Below, piece after piece: positions 20,120 to 30,940 of a stretch of DNA of 64,000 nt (positions are counted from its first letter, which is position 1; the number at the start of each line of letters is the position of its first letter). The notes beneath the pieces were generated by a model, which saw only the letters and a program-made list of their open reading frames with translations, was not told the DNA's origin and did no database searches. This stretch comes from Cylindrodendrum hubeiense. Its lineage: Eukaryota; Ascomycota; Sordariomycetes; Hypocreales; Nectriaceae. Location: contig JAANBB010000014.1 of NCBI GenBank assembly GCA_014621425.1, forward strand, positions 288,007 to 352,006, given 5' to 3'. The position numbers and the translations under genes are program-made.

Positions 20120-22621
20120 ATGCGCTCCGAAGACAATCATGATCGAGCCATGGACCATTCACATCAGCTCCTACTAGATGAAATTGAACGACAATTATGC
20201 GACCAGGGAACTTCGAAACCCCAAGCCAAAAACCACCCCACTGTCCAAACTCACAAGGACATCAACAATCAGAATTATCGGGACAAGCTTCGCTGCCTTC
20301 GTTCCAGTATCAACAGTAGGTAAACCTGTTGGCAAAGGACAGTTAGGACAGGTCAAATTGGAGATCTGACGACACATTTAGGTTGTTTCGGGTCGGGAGG
20401 GGCGCAAAATGGACGTCTTGACCTGCTTGATGAGCCTCTGATGTGGCAGCTCCCAGCGCTTTGTGGTAATGGCGCAGTTGTTGACCAAATCCTTTCGAAA
20501 ACTCGCAACAAAGCGCTTCAGGAACAGCGTGCTAGAACTCAAAGTAATACGGAGGACATTTGGAGCAGGGAGGAATTAGCAGAATGGCTGTCAAACCCCG
20601 AATCATCCGTATTGACAGTCCAGGGCACGTCCCAGACCTTGGAGCGATTGGAGAAGTTCAGCGTCCAGCTGGTTGATCATATCTCAAAGACTCATCCTGT
20701 TGTTTACCTTCTAAATCCCCTGCCCATCACTATTTATGAGTCATCGCCTTGCAGAGGAGACTACTTCTTGCGTCAGCTGGCTGTCCAGTGCCTACAGATC
20801 TTACCCACAGGAAACGTCCCGAACTTGTTGGACTTCCTCGCCGATATGACCAGTCAGTTTCAACCTGAATCATGCAATGACTGGTTTTCAACAATGGAAG
20901 CAATACTGTCGCATCAGAGCGATGTCTTCATAGTTGTCAACGCGGAAATCCTCCGTCGTCATATCGAAGACGCTTGTCTCTGGCGAGCCGGTTTCATGAG
21001 GCTGGCACAGCGATTGGGGGAGGGCACCCTACTAAAAGTCATGATCCTTACAGGTCGCCAAATCAACGAAAAGCTCGGTACTACAACAAGTGCAATGGTC
21101 ATTGATAGGAATCCGATAGCTTTATCGCATTTACATGCTCCACCTCTACAACGGGTCTATCCAGCTAGATCTTCTCGAAAGTTCTTGGACTCTAACGAGA
21201 GTGGTGAAGACAAAGGGTACGTAGTGGAATTTTTATCGTCGCTGCGAGAATGCGCCATGACTGAGGGTGCCCCCGAAATCAGAATGCTGTCAGACCGCAG
21301 TGACTGTCCTAGTGACGTGAAGCCTTTGCAACAACAAGTGCTAGACGCAGGCGGATTTTCAACTTTCCATCAAGGCATAACAATCGATAGCGATAGATCC
21401 GAACATGCGGAGAGTGATGACAACAAAGCCATGCGGCCTCCGAAATGTGGAATTGAAACTTCAGTGGAGGAGAGACAAGACAAAGACCTGGGGTCATTTC
21501 AGTCAGCGAGTTTGAGATCATCGTACGTAACCCAATCCGAGGCCGCTTTTATGATTATCTTCCCATTTCTAAGAATATATAGAGAAGAATCCGCCACCCT
21601 CTGGTTCAAAAACTTGGCATCCATGACGCATGAGGTCATGTATAACTATGAAGGATATAATCCGAGTTCACATAAGCCGGTCAAAGTTGCCGTGCTTGAT
21701 ACCGGGTTCTCGTATACCGACGCTAAGGATAAGAAGTCCTTGAAACCATACGCCCAACGTATTAAGAAATTTGCAAACTTTATTGAGGGTGAGAGCGACG
21801 CCGAGGCCTACACAGACCCTTCTGGTCATGGCACAGCGGTAGTCGTGCAGATACTTAAAGTCAGCCTTAGCGTGGTGCTATACGTTTGCCGAGTCGTACG
21901 ACCAGGCGCAAATGACTTAATCCCTGATAAGTCGGCTGTGGAAAGGGCTATCAGAAAGGCCGCGGAGAAACCGAACAAGCTAAAGCCTGATGGCGGTGGC
22001 TGGGGCGTTGACATCATCAATATGTCGTTTGGATGGCCGTATGACGACCATGATGGTGTTCGAGACGCCATTCAGTTTGCACGCGTTAACGGAGTGCATA
22101 TGTTTGCATCGACTTCCAACCACGGCCTACTTGGTCCTCCGAACGATATCCTGTATCCTTCTCGTTCAGGGGACGTCATTGCAGTGGACGCAGCTGACGG
22201 CCTCGGCGAACACGCAAAGACCACAGCATCGTTGCTGTCCCCTCACGGCAGAGAAAGAAGATTCAGTGCACCGGGTTTGAGACTAGTAGCCCCGAACTCG
22301 ACAGCCACATGGTCGGGTTCGTCGTTTGCGTGTCCGATTGCTGCGGGAATTGGCGCATTAATTCTCGAGTTTGCAAGGCAGCCTCCTCTGGACAAAAGCC
22401 CAACTGTGCAAAAGCACCTTGAGAAGATGGCCGCAATGATTGCTATACTACGGCGAATGAGTGAAAAGAAGGGACCTGAGCAGTCGAAATTTCTTATGCC
22501 CTGGAAACTCATTGGTAGTATGTATGAGCGACGAGGGAGAGCGAGAGAGTTTACCTCCCTTAGCATCATACAAGAGTTAGCAAAGGAATATGGGCCGACA
22601 GTCGGCGCGGAGGTTTTCTGA
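20120..22621 (+). CDS. Subtilisin (S8) domain protein with STAND-like N-terminal region
   Basis: Predicted 811-aa protein. Exons: 20120-20315 and 20382-22621. Residues about 60-110 (LDLLDEPLMWQLPALCGNG) match the linker seen in fungal NTPase-effector proteins. The next 250 residues look like an NTPase fold with lost motifs: SSVLTVQGTSQTLERL where a Walker A would sit and DVFIVVNAEIL where a Walker B would sit. The C-terminal half is a subtilase with a full triad: Asp505 (VAVLDTGFS), His548 (SGHGTAVV), oxyanion Asn in ASTSNHG, and Ser713 (WSGSSFACPIAAG). There is no signal peptide or pro-domain, so it should act inside the cell. Cytosolic subtilases of this type control gasdermin-like cell death in other fungi (HET-Q2), which makes the 288-aa neighbour at 15.7 kb a candidate substrate. 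The pairing is inferred from context only. Confidence 0.85.
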
Positions 22622-23299
22622 TTTAGAAGAGATTTTAGCAAGTATTTCAACCAGGAGGGCGTTCAAACAACCATGCTTTTGCATGGTTTATTTATGCAGT
22701 GCAGTTTCTTTTAAAAGGGGTATAAAGATGTGGAAGGACGCTCCCACAGTCAACATCTGAGTATTTTTAGCCGGCTTCAGGATTCCGACTCCAGTGAGTG
22801 AACCTCAGTTTCTATGTAATATCTAGAATTCAACATTTCGGCCCCGTCGACCTTGACATATGTGATGCTTCGGCTTTAAGATTCAAAACTCGGAGGGGCA
22901 AGGGCTGTTGTTCCTTTTATTATTCCCGTGCTTCAGAACCAACCGAGCCTAGATAAGGTCTGTTACTGTCTTGTTCAGAGGCATAGGCTCCGTGCATCTT
23001 ATTGACAAAGTAAATTTTGTCTTTGAGAGGATTTGGGGTGTACAAGTCACACCAGACTTACCTCGTATCAAGATGCGGTTTCGCGGTTTTATTGTCCAAA
23101 GTTGATCCGGCCAAGTGATAGAATAGACCAGAGCTATAAGCCCCTTCATTGGAATCTTCCGGGTCCATTCCACCGTTGACGATGAAGAACCTCGACAAGC
23201 CGCAGTCCTAGGAGTTACGCTTTGTGAGATATCTCCGTTGACGGGGTCCTCCAGAACTCCATTTGAAGGCTTCTCGTTTGCTTTCTCCCAGTCAAAGGA
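22622..23299. other. Intergenic region
   Basis: About 680 bp between the 3' ends of the subtilisin-domain gene and the minus-strand disordered protein. It has no convincing coding frame or RNA gene. A short TGCTTTTGCATGG motif near 22675 is part of a weak hairpin and may act in 3' end formation; this is uncertain. Confidence 0.45.
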
Positions 23300-24447
23300 T
23301 CATCGTCGGATTCTGGTAGAGGAGCGACGAACATCATCGTCGGAGGAGAAGGGGAAAAACGTGGCAGCCCGAGCCAAAACGGGGATACGGGCCTTGGAGA
23401 GCTTCTTCTCTTCTATATACGACATGGCGGCATCGAAGCCCGAGGAACTAGCCCAAGGTTGACCCGGCATGGAATTGTGCGCTGCTGCGCTCATCCTAGG
23501 CATGGCCACTTTCTCCACCCGGCGACGAGCTTCAACTGTCATCTGGCTCTCGCGCCGCTCTAGTATACTGTGTCATTGCACACGCTCACGCTCACGCGGT
23601 ATGACGGTTTCTTTATCCTAACATCCGTGGCTCTGTATTGTACAGGGCACGGCGGGTTCGATGCCTCCCTTGGATACTCGCCTCCGCCGGTGTCTTCCGA
23701 CATGACGGAGCGTTTCAGGGGCAGACATGGCGACTTGGCCATCTTCTTCCCAGCACGCGCCAGAAGGTCGGCCATTCGCGCCTCATCGCCCACTGTGTTG
23801 TCTCTCGATATTGTATCTTTGTTGGGCAAGTCGGCTAGTGCTCGCGTGCTCAGCAGCCGTACGGCCCGACCGCCATTTGCCTGTCGCCAGTTATGCTTGG
23901 GTGGTAGCAACCTCCTCGAACCGCCGGTATTCAACTCGGCATAAACACTGTCATCAGAATGATCGTCCACACCCCTTTCCTCTTCGTCATAATAAGTAGG
24001 ATACGAATCTCTGTGTTTAGCCCCTTCCTTCGGTACGGGGGGTGAAAATGCATGATAGCCGAATTCCCTCGAATACTGCGCATCTCTTGCCATGTCTTCC
24101 TTGGTTTCTTTGATGAGGGCTCTGGTGCGGTTTAATCTGTCTCTCTCCTCGACGGAATACGCCCTCGTTGTCGTTCCAGCCCTTTCATCGTTGAGCAATT
24201 GTGTGGCCGTCAGTGCACGCGGCACGTATTCATGTCGCCTCCCCCCGCGTGGGGTGGGTTCAAACTCGAAGAATGGTGAGGAATTGGATGTCGCCGTCCC
24301 CGGCGCCTCATCCAACAGGGAAGGTCCCGACGGAGCGGTTGTTTCAGTATCAGAAAATGCATCATATCGCTCTGGTAGACCGTCTTCGTAGCGAGCACCC
24401 ATGGCAGGGGCTTTCGGGTTAGTGTCGCCAGCGCCGCTCGATTGCAC
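23300..24447 (-). CDS. Disordered, charged hypothetical protein
   Basis: A first exon at 24447-23596 encodes 284 residues. I propose a 47-nt intron (23549-23595) and a second exon 23548-23300, giving 366 aa. Without the intron the protein would end at 23560 (295 aa). The sequence is Pro/Ser/Glu/Arg-rich and mostly disordered, with a charged helix (VEERDRLNRTRALIKETKED) and a conserved block LPNKDTISRDNTVGDEARMA followed by DLLARAGKKMAK. No known domain is recognised. The conserved block recurs in the broken copy at 25.1-25.9 kb, which shows that it belongs to a duplicated family. The start could also be the ATG at 24402. Confidence is lower because of the composition and the guessed intron. 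Confidence 0.5.
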
Positions 24448-25122
24448 TTGATGGGAGATTCGTAGGGGAGGTCACGAATGGTTGTAGATCGATGATAGAA
24501 GATGGAGGATAGGATTCGTCGGTGGAGTGGGATCGAGGGGAGTGTTCGACCGTGGTTCAGATTCGCTCGCTGTCTTTGTTTGACGACTTCCGCTGATGAA
24601 GTCGGCTTTTTGGAATGGTGAATTCAGCGCATCAGCGCGCGCACCAAGAACATGCCGCCGCGTAGATGTCTCCCCCCACCTGACTATCAACCCTGGCCAG
24701 GATTAGCATGACTAAGAACCGCGGGGTCAAGAATGACTAAGCACAGGACCATCGGATGCGTCGCAGGTTGGCAGGTTGGGGGGGCTGATGGTTCTTCTTC
24801 CAGTGTGAAAGCATGGTCCAGTGCCATAACAAGACAATTCAAGCTATAATAATGGCCTCTAAAACGTCCCACAGTTGGGTCCACACGACCAGGATTTCTC
24901 TAACAAATTCACTAACTTGTAAATCGACACTAACCAAGTGAGGGGCAAGTCATCTCTAGGCACTAGGTCTAATACAGCAGAAAGTGTGTGACAGCAACTT
25001 CTTAGAATACTGGCCTAGGGCTGCATCATTATCTCCATCAGTGTTAAATAAGGTTGATGAGTCCCACTCATTATATGCCTTTTCTGAAATAGATCCTGAG
25101 TATAACCTCAATCAATCCACTA
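24448..25122. other. Spacer between the two related hypothetical genes
   Basis: About 675 bp, holding the likely promoter of the disordered protein on its left. No gene or structural RNA is visible. Its right part is AT-rich and adjoins the decayed paralogue. Confidence 0.45.
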
Positions 25123-25935
25123 TCATACTATGCACTGGGTCTCATTGACTACGAGCGCCTCAAAACATAGCGGCTTGCTCTTCTTCTTTCCAACGCGTGC
25201 CAGGAGATTAGCCATTCGCGCCTCGTCGCCCATTGTATTATCCCTCGATATTGTAGCCTTGTTGGGTAAGTTAGCTAGTGCTGGCACATTGAGCAGTCGT
25301 CGGGTCCGACCACTACTCGTACGTGGCCAGTTTTGCATTGGTGGTGGCGATGTCATCGAGCTGGTCATCTTGATCACTTGCGGTAGTTGATCATCGTCCT
25401 GATATAGAGGAGCTTCTAGATACCTTTGCTCCTCCTCGCTGAAGTTCCTTCTAGCACCTGCATAGTAGTGCTTCAGGAAGATTTCGCTTGGTTAGTCTAT
25501 TCTATGGATCTCTCTGGCTAGGAGTGTGAACTTATCTGAACGACTTATTAGGTGTCTGGGACGAGGGGTGAAGCCAAAGAATGCCAACAACTTACGATGC
25601 TCTTTAAGCTCTTTCTCTAATCCCAAAATCGCCTCCTCGTCATATCTCTCCAGCCCCTCGGACTCCAGGTGCGCGTGACAGAGCCGGTCAACACGGGCCG
25701 CCCCCGAGGCCAGGCAAAGCATCGACTGCTGCGTGAACGGTCGCGTTAGGAGCTTGGCGCTTTCGCTCCTGCTCAGAGTCCGCGCATAGTCACGTACGCC
25801 GCTTCTGGTCTTCCGTTTTCTCTCTGATGCGGTGTCTGTTGTGTCACCTAATGTCATCTCTAGCGCGTGTTTTGGCTCTTGGGGCTTAGACCTAATTGAC
25901 CGCCTCGGAGTCTTTCTAGCCATTTCCATTGCCAA
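25123..25935 (-). pseudogene. Broken paralogue of the disordered protein
   Basis: Read on the minus strand, 25935-25123 is one frame of 271 codons interrupted by a single internal TAA at 25492-25494 (after REIHRID). Downstream of it, in the same frame, comes HYYAGARRNFSEEEQRYLE and then LPNKATISRDNTMGDEARMA, nearly identical to the block in the gene at 23.3-24.4 kb. Nucleotide differences between the copies are mostly transitions, commonly C to T or G to A in this copy. The upstream half has a helical region (LEKELKEHRKLLAFFGF) with faint likeness to the other gene. The internal stop could have come from CAA or CAG by a single C to T change. Confidence 0.6.
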
Positions 25936-26489
25936 GCACTTGTCTCGCTATCCAAAATCTGTCCTCGCTACGTATTGGTATTGCCTCTTCTCACGTTAGA
26001 TGATCTCAAGTCTCCGACTGGTGAGGAATCAGATGTCGACGGTGCCCCAACCTGAGGTGAGAAACAAGAAGATTATGCCAGCTTGTGCAGCCTCGCCACC
26101 AAATGGCCACTTTGCTCTACCTACTTCCGCCGAGCATTTGCCGCAATCATTGCCGCACATCTCCAGCCTACCCTATAGCAATAATGTGCGCCTCTTTGCT
26201 AGCGACAAGGCGCATTTCAATTACGAAAATTTACTTTATATCTCTATTCTTCCTCTTTATAAGTTCAACTCTAAATCAAGGTATCTATAACCATTTTCAT
26301 AAATGTACAAACAATGCCAATATTTGTAGTTCAAATCCTCTGTATTAGTTGTCACGTAGCTAGGACAAAACTCAAGCTATGCCAGTGCTCAAAGTCACGA
26401 CTGTCAGATGTTTATTACAACACAGCATTGTATTAAAACTAAAGATTTAGCTATAGAACACTCTATTCAGATTCAGAATTGTCCTGCAA
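25936..26489. other. Intergenic, AT-rich in its second half
   Basis: No supported gene. The half nearer 26489 is AT-rich and lies at the 3' side of the minus-strand membrane protein. Short frames here are not supported by motifs or splice sites. Confidence 0.45.
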
Positions 26490-27305
26490 TTATCTAGCAC
26501 GTCTTCTCCGCTCAGTGTTTGGGGGCAACGGCTGTTTCATCGGATAACGTTTAACACCAATCGATTTGAGTATCTCCTCAATCTCGCCAATCTCGCGTTT
26601 TTCTTTCTCCGTCGCGGCAGCCGTGGTAGGATCGTTCATGTTCACTTGCCATACGCGAACCTGCCGCCTCACCTCAGCGAGAATGGCATCGCTCTGGTGC
26701 ATCAAATTGTTACGGGCGTCTGGCGTGACCTGACGTGAATTCTGCGTCGCCCAAAGCTGCAAGTCCAAGCCATACATCTTCCTGAATAGCGCCCCTGCGC
26801 CCTCGATATCGTCCGTGCTAATTTTTTCGGTGCTGTAGTCCTTCTCGCAAACCTCTAGCATGGAGTTTTCACCGTCGTAATAAAAGTGTTGGAGCTGATG
26901 CTTGAAGTCAGCCGCCTTGACGAAGCCATTGCCCAAGGTCGAGAGCTCCGTGACGCTGGTAGTATGGCTGGAAGCATCGGATGTGTTCGGCTTTTGAGTG
27001 CTGTGTGGGCTGAAGATCTCTGAACGGTTGACGTACAGCCAGACCAGAGCCCATAGGATGACGATGCCGGATACCAGGCCAAATATGATATTTTCTATAT
27101 GGCGGGACCCGAGGGTGGGTTTCGACGCATTCTCGATGAAGATGGAATCAGAACGGAAGTCGTAGGTGTCATTGAGGTGACCCGGGATGGCGACGAGGGT
27201 GGCGGGGAGGAAACCGATGCCCCACTCCGCTGTGCTGAGGTTCATGAGTTGGACCCATCTTGTAGTGTTTCGTGTGTAGTAGTTTCTCCCTTCCCACGAC
27301 TCCAT
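26490..27305 (-). CDS. Single-pass membrane protein of unknown function
   Basis: Frame of 271 residues on the minus strand. The first 70 residues are extracellular in character, with clustered N-glycosylation sequons (NTT, NLS, NDT, NAS). One strong transmembrane helix follows at about 69-91 (IENIIFGLVSGIVILWALVW), then a 175-residue cytosolic part with a Ser/Thr-rich linker and charged helices. No signal peptide is visible, so an upstream exon may be missing from this model. I do not recognise the family. A type I receptor-like or anchor role is conceivable but not shown. The composition and the clear hydrophobic segment support a real gene. Confidence 0.6.
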   Translation of the reverse strand: MESWEGRNYYTRNTTRWVQLMNLSTAEWGIGFLPATLVAIPGHLNDTYDFRSDSIFIENASKPTLGSRHIENIIFGLVSGIVILWALVWLYVNRSEIFSPHSTQKPNTSDASSHTTSVTELSTLGNGFVKAADFKHQLQHFYYDGENSMLEVCEKDYSTEKISTDDIEGAGALFRKMYGLDLQLWATQNSRQVTPDARNNLMHQSDAILAEVRRQVRVWQVNMNDPTTAAATEKEKREIGEIEEILKSIGVKRYPMKQPLPPNTERRRRAR

Positions 27306-27953
27306 TGTGTAGTTGGTTTAGGAGGTGGATGAAGGTAGGGCGGGATTGGGCAACACAGCTGGGGAAGAAGATCAGGGATGAGGTATGTGTATGCGAACCT
27401 TGACACTATTGCATGTGCAGGATTGAGAAGGCTGGGCAAGGCAAAATTGTGAAGAATAGGCAGCAAGACAGCGCGTAGGCTTCAGAAACCTCGTTGAGAC
27501 TTGGCGCAAGGCAAAGCCATGCCGTTCGGTGAAGACGGTGTTGCCTGTATTAGGGCGTGGAGGCAAAACGATGATCAACTTACGTCACATTGGAATTTGT
27601 CTAAGCCGTGCTCCGCACTAATTTCCGAGACTCGCACAGCCTGATGCGGCTGAAGAACTGAGCTCAGTAATCACACATGCAGGGCGTCAATAGTGTCATG
27701 TATTCGTACACTAGACCATGCCGAGGGTCAGGCTGTGAAAAGTACGCATTGAGTTTGAGCACTAAAAGAAATGTGCCGTCGTTTGAGCCGCTCGCCGAGA
27801 TACATGGCTAGCTGCCAAACCAATCGCCGTCCACCAATATGCAGCTTACTCGGTACATGAGCGATGTAAGACAGAGTACAAGTTGTGACTTTCAAGTATA
27901 CAAGATACGACCCAATCAAGCCCTGGCCTGCACCTGCGGGAGAACCCTTCCCC
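27306..27953. other. Intergenic region
   Basis: This lies between the start of the single-pass membrane protein and the end of the Hsp70-like gene, both on the minus strand. It may include an unrecognised upstream exon of the membrane protein, since that model lacks a signal peptide. No other signal is seen. Confidence 0.4.
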
Positions 27954-30367
27954 TCAATGACCGGGGTCGCCGAAAGGAACGAAATGCCCAGCCAGGCGAG
28001 GGCCAGCCGCTCCGGTCCGCCCCATGAGATCCCGTGGCGGTCTGGGGAGCAGCTCAAAATTAACGCCTTGCTGGCTGACTGTGACATCCAGCTGCATTTC
28101 CACTTGAGAATACGTTCGATCGGCGACACGGGTCGCAGGCACATTGGTCAGGTCGAAGTCTAGATCCACGGTCGACCGTCGGCCTATGAATCGTGTCAGC
28201 GACTACGCCTAGTAGATGCAACACGGGGAACTTACCGCCGGTGAGATTTCCCAACCGAGTTGGTGGCTCAATAACACTTCCGAGCTCGGAAAGGACCAGT
28301 GTCAGACTCCCGGCTCTGTTTCCATTTCGGCTGAGCTTTTTGATGATGAACTGCGTGACCTCGATACCCTTGTCTTCCGTAATGAGGTCGCCTTGTGCCA
28401 CCAGCCACTTGATGTTGTCATTTGCTCTCTTCACGTGATCAAAACAGTCGTCATACTTCTGCCCCTGCTCATGATCATACATGGTCCATCGCTCGGCGAG
28501 AACAACTCCGATGTGATATGGGCTCTGTTTGCTTGGAGCCGGAGGGGTGCAACCAAGCCCAAGCCCCATGAGGACACCGCCCTGGGCGACTGCAGACCAA
28601 CTACAGTTTCTCATCAGTGTGTAATTAAACGAGGAGAGGCTCTCACAATCACCTGTTTTTGCCTCTGACTAGGTTAAAACTCCACCCGCGGGTAAGGTCT
28701 TGTAGGCGCTTGTATAGATACGGACTCTTGGAGAATCCACCGGAAAGAAATATTGTCTATCCATTTGTCAGTCATGAGTGTTAAAAGGCACGAAAGTTCG
28801 TCCTACCTTTACTCGCAGCCTCTTTTGATCAACCTGGGTAAGCTGCTGCGTGATGAGCTCAATGGTTCCATTGACTGACTTTGTGAACATTGCCACAAGG
28901 TCCTCACTAAAATATGTATTAATTGTCATGGATGAATTTGACCTGGACTATATGCCACGTACCAAGAAATGTGTAGTTGTCCATCCTGGATTCCTCGCGA
29001 CGGATCGTTTTCGTCGCCAACGCCCTCGATCAGATCCAGTACATGACCTCGATGCGGAGGACCTTTAAAGTCGTGTTTGATGTCCTGGAATCCTTTCAAA
29101 AGTGTTTGGAGCCGCCTGCTTAGAACAACGTGGGCTCCTTGGCCGTGTTGCTCTGGTTCGGGTCCGCCAGAGCTGTCGAGCAAGTGATAATCGTTCCCGA
29201 GTCTTTCCTTGAGAAAATTGAGAAACGCGTCATCGATGCGCGAGGCACCGCACTTGCGACCTGGACCAGTCGTTTTCAGTTGGGATTGCTTATTGACTAA
29301 GGGACCGAGAACTTACCACAGACAGGTGTGATCTTCTCGACTTCAAACGTTGGTTCTACTTGCTCAACAAGATACGACACCGAATCCTTTGCATGTCAGC
29401 ATCACTGTAATCCTGTCACCGCGATAGAGATTGAACATACGACTGTACCACCACCAGCGTCAACAATGATGAAACATTCACCCTAGCGATGCCACGATTA
29501 GCTTTGAAGTGTTTCAACAACCAGGCAGCAGAGCAAATCAGTCGGAATACCTTCTTAAGCCGAGCTATTCCCTTGTCTTGACCAGATCTCATAGTGAATT
29601 GAGCGCATGCTTCTGGTTCCGTCGCAAGACGAGTCACGCCTTCCTCCGAGGCCTCGGGGAAGACATATTGAAAGGCTTGATTGACAGCTCTGAACGTGAG
29701 GTTTTGAGCCCTGTGGTCCCATTCCTAAGGCCAGAAAGTCAGCCTCTCGCTCGGGAATGGTTGCATGGGAGAACAAGTACCGCGGGATGCGTAATCACTA
29801 CATCAATTGGGAACTCCGACAGTGTTCGCGGGCCCTTTTTGTTCTCAATATCCAGGCGCACGGCGTTCGCAACTTGAACGAGGTAGTCCGTAACAACATC
29901 GGAAGCGCTTTTGATCAAATGGCGTGGGATCTGGCTCTGCAGAACGTTCGTGGTGCCAAAGTGTAGCTGACGAGCCTCCGCGATGGTGCGTTTCAGGGTG
30001 GTGAGAGCATGAAGCCGACTAGGGGCTTCAAGCTCCAGCTTCGACCACCGGATCACATAGGCGTTGTCGCCAATGTCGTAGCCCCATATCTCGCCTTCAT
30101 TGGCTGTGTAGGTATACAGTGACGGAACTTTGGACTCAATGACTGGTCCCCAGTTGCTGACGACATTTACATCGGCAAGCGTTGGAGTCGCTCCGGTTGT
30201 CAAGGCCCAAGCAGCACCTGACGTGTGCCGCGTGTTAGCAGGCCCCAATTTGCTCTAGGCACAAAGTGTCAACCCATGAACTCACCAGAGTATGTTGTCC
30301 CGTAGTCGAAACAAATTACGAATCGCGGCTCCTGTTCCGACCGATGGGGAGGAGGTTGGTACGACAT
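27954..30367 (-). CDS. Divergent fungal Hsp70-like ATPase
   Basis: Predicted 633-aa Hsp70-like protein. Exons: 30367-30286, 30217-29781, 29724-29551, 29482-29441, 29386-29317, 29260-28963, 28906-28807, 28756-28653, 28600-28236, 28183-27954; all ten join in phase. Actin/Hsp70 ATPase landmarks are in order: phosphate-1 FVICFDYGTTYSGAAWAL, VVITHPAEWD, phosphate-2 FIIVDAGGGTV, and adenosine motif IFLSGGFSKSPYL. The C-terminal part (about residues 400-633) differs from classical Hsp70 and has no EEVD end. Family members are numerous in filamentous fungi and have no fixed role. They are usually described as Hsp70-family proteins, and may act as nucleotide-regulated sensors rather than general chaperones. 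Confidence 0.88.
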
Positions 30368-30940
30368 CGAGACAGGAGTTGATTGAGGAACACGGGAAGA
30401 AAATCACAAGTGAACGAGTCTCGAAGAATAAATTTGACAAGTTTGGAGATGCTGTAACTTACTTGGAATTTATGAGCATAAAACAGCTACGCGCAGGCGG
30501 CCAGACAGAGCGGTGCGTAGACTGATGTTGAGGGCGTGGACCGAGGAATTCCGCCGCGTGTCTCCAACAACATCCCGCAGCCTGAACGCCCTCTCAGCCT
30601 GGTTCAGGTGGCGCTGAGCTGAACATGGAAAAGGCAACGACGGGCGCATGTATTGACCGGGGCGTGTAACATGCGCATTGCGGTACACGCCTTCGCCACA
30701 CGGACACTTTGCACTTGACACTTCCCAGCCTGGTTTGAAGCTGTCGCTCTGTTCGGCGCTACTCGGCGCTCCCAGAACTTGTCAAGACGCACTTCCCGGG
30801 GCTGTTCCGTCGAGAATCCAACTTCGTGAGTCGAAGGTCGTGTCGGCCGGTGTTCAAGCTGTTTTGTTTCGTTTGGTTTCTCGCTATTGCTCGCATTGCA
30901 GTACCTTTCCTCATTCCTCGCTCCTCGTTCCTCGCTCGTC
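30368..30940. other. Divergent promoter region
   Basis: 573 bp between the start of the Hsp70-like gene (minus) and the coiled-coil gene (plus). It must carry both promoters. A pyrimidine-rich stretch with repeated CTCGTTCCTCGCT units lies just before the ATG at 30941, typical of fungal leader sequences. Confidence 0.45.
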
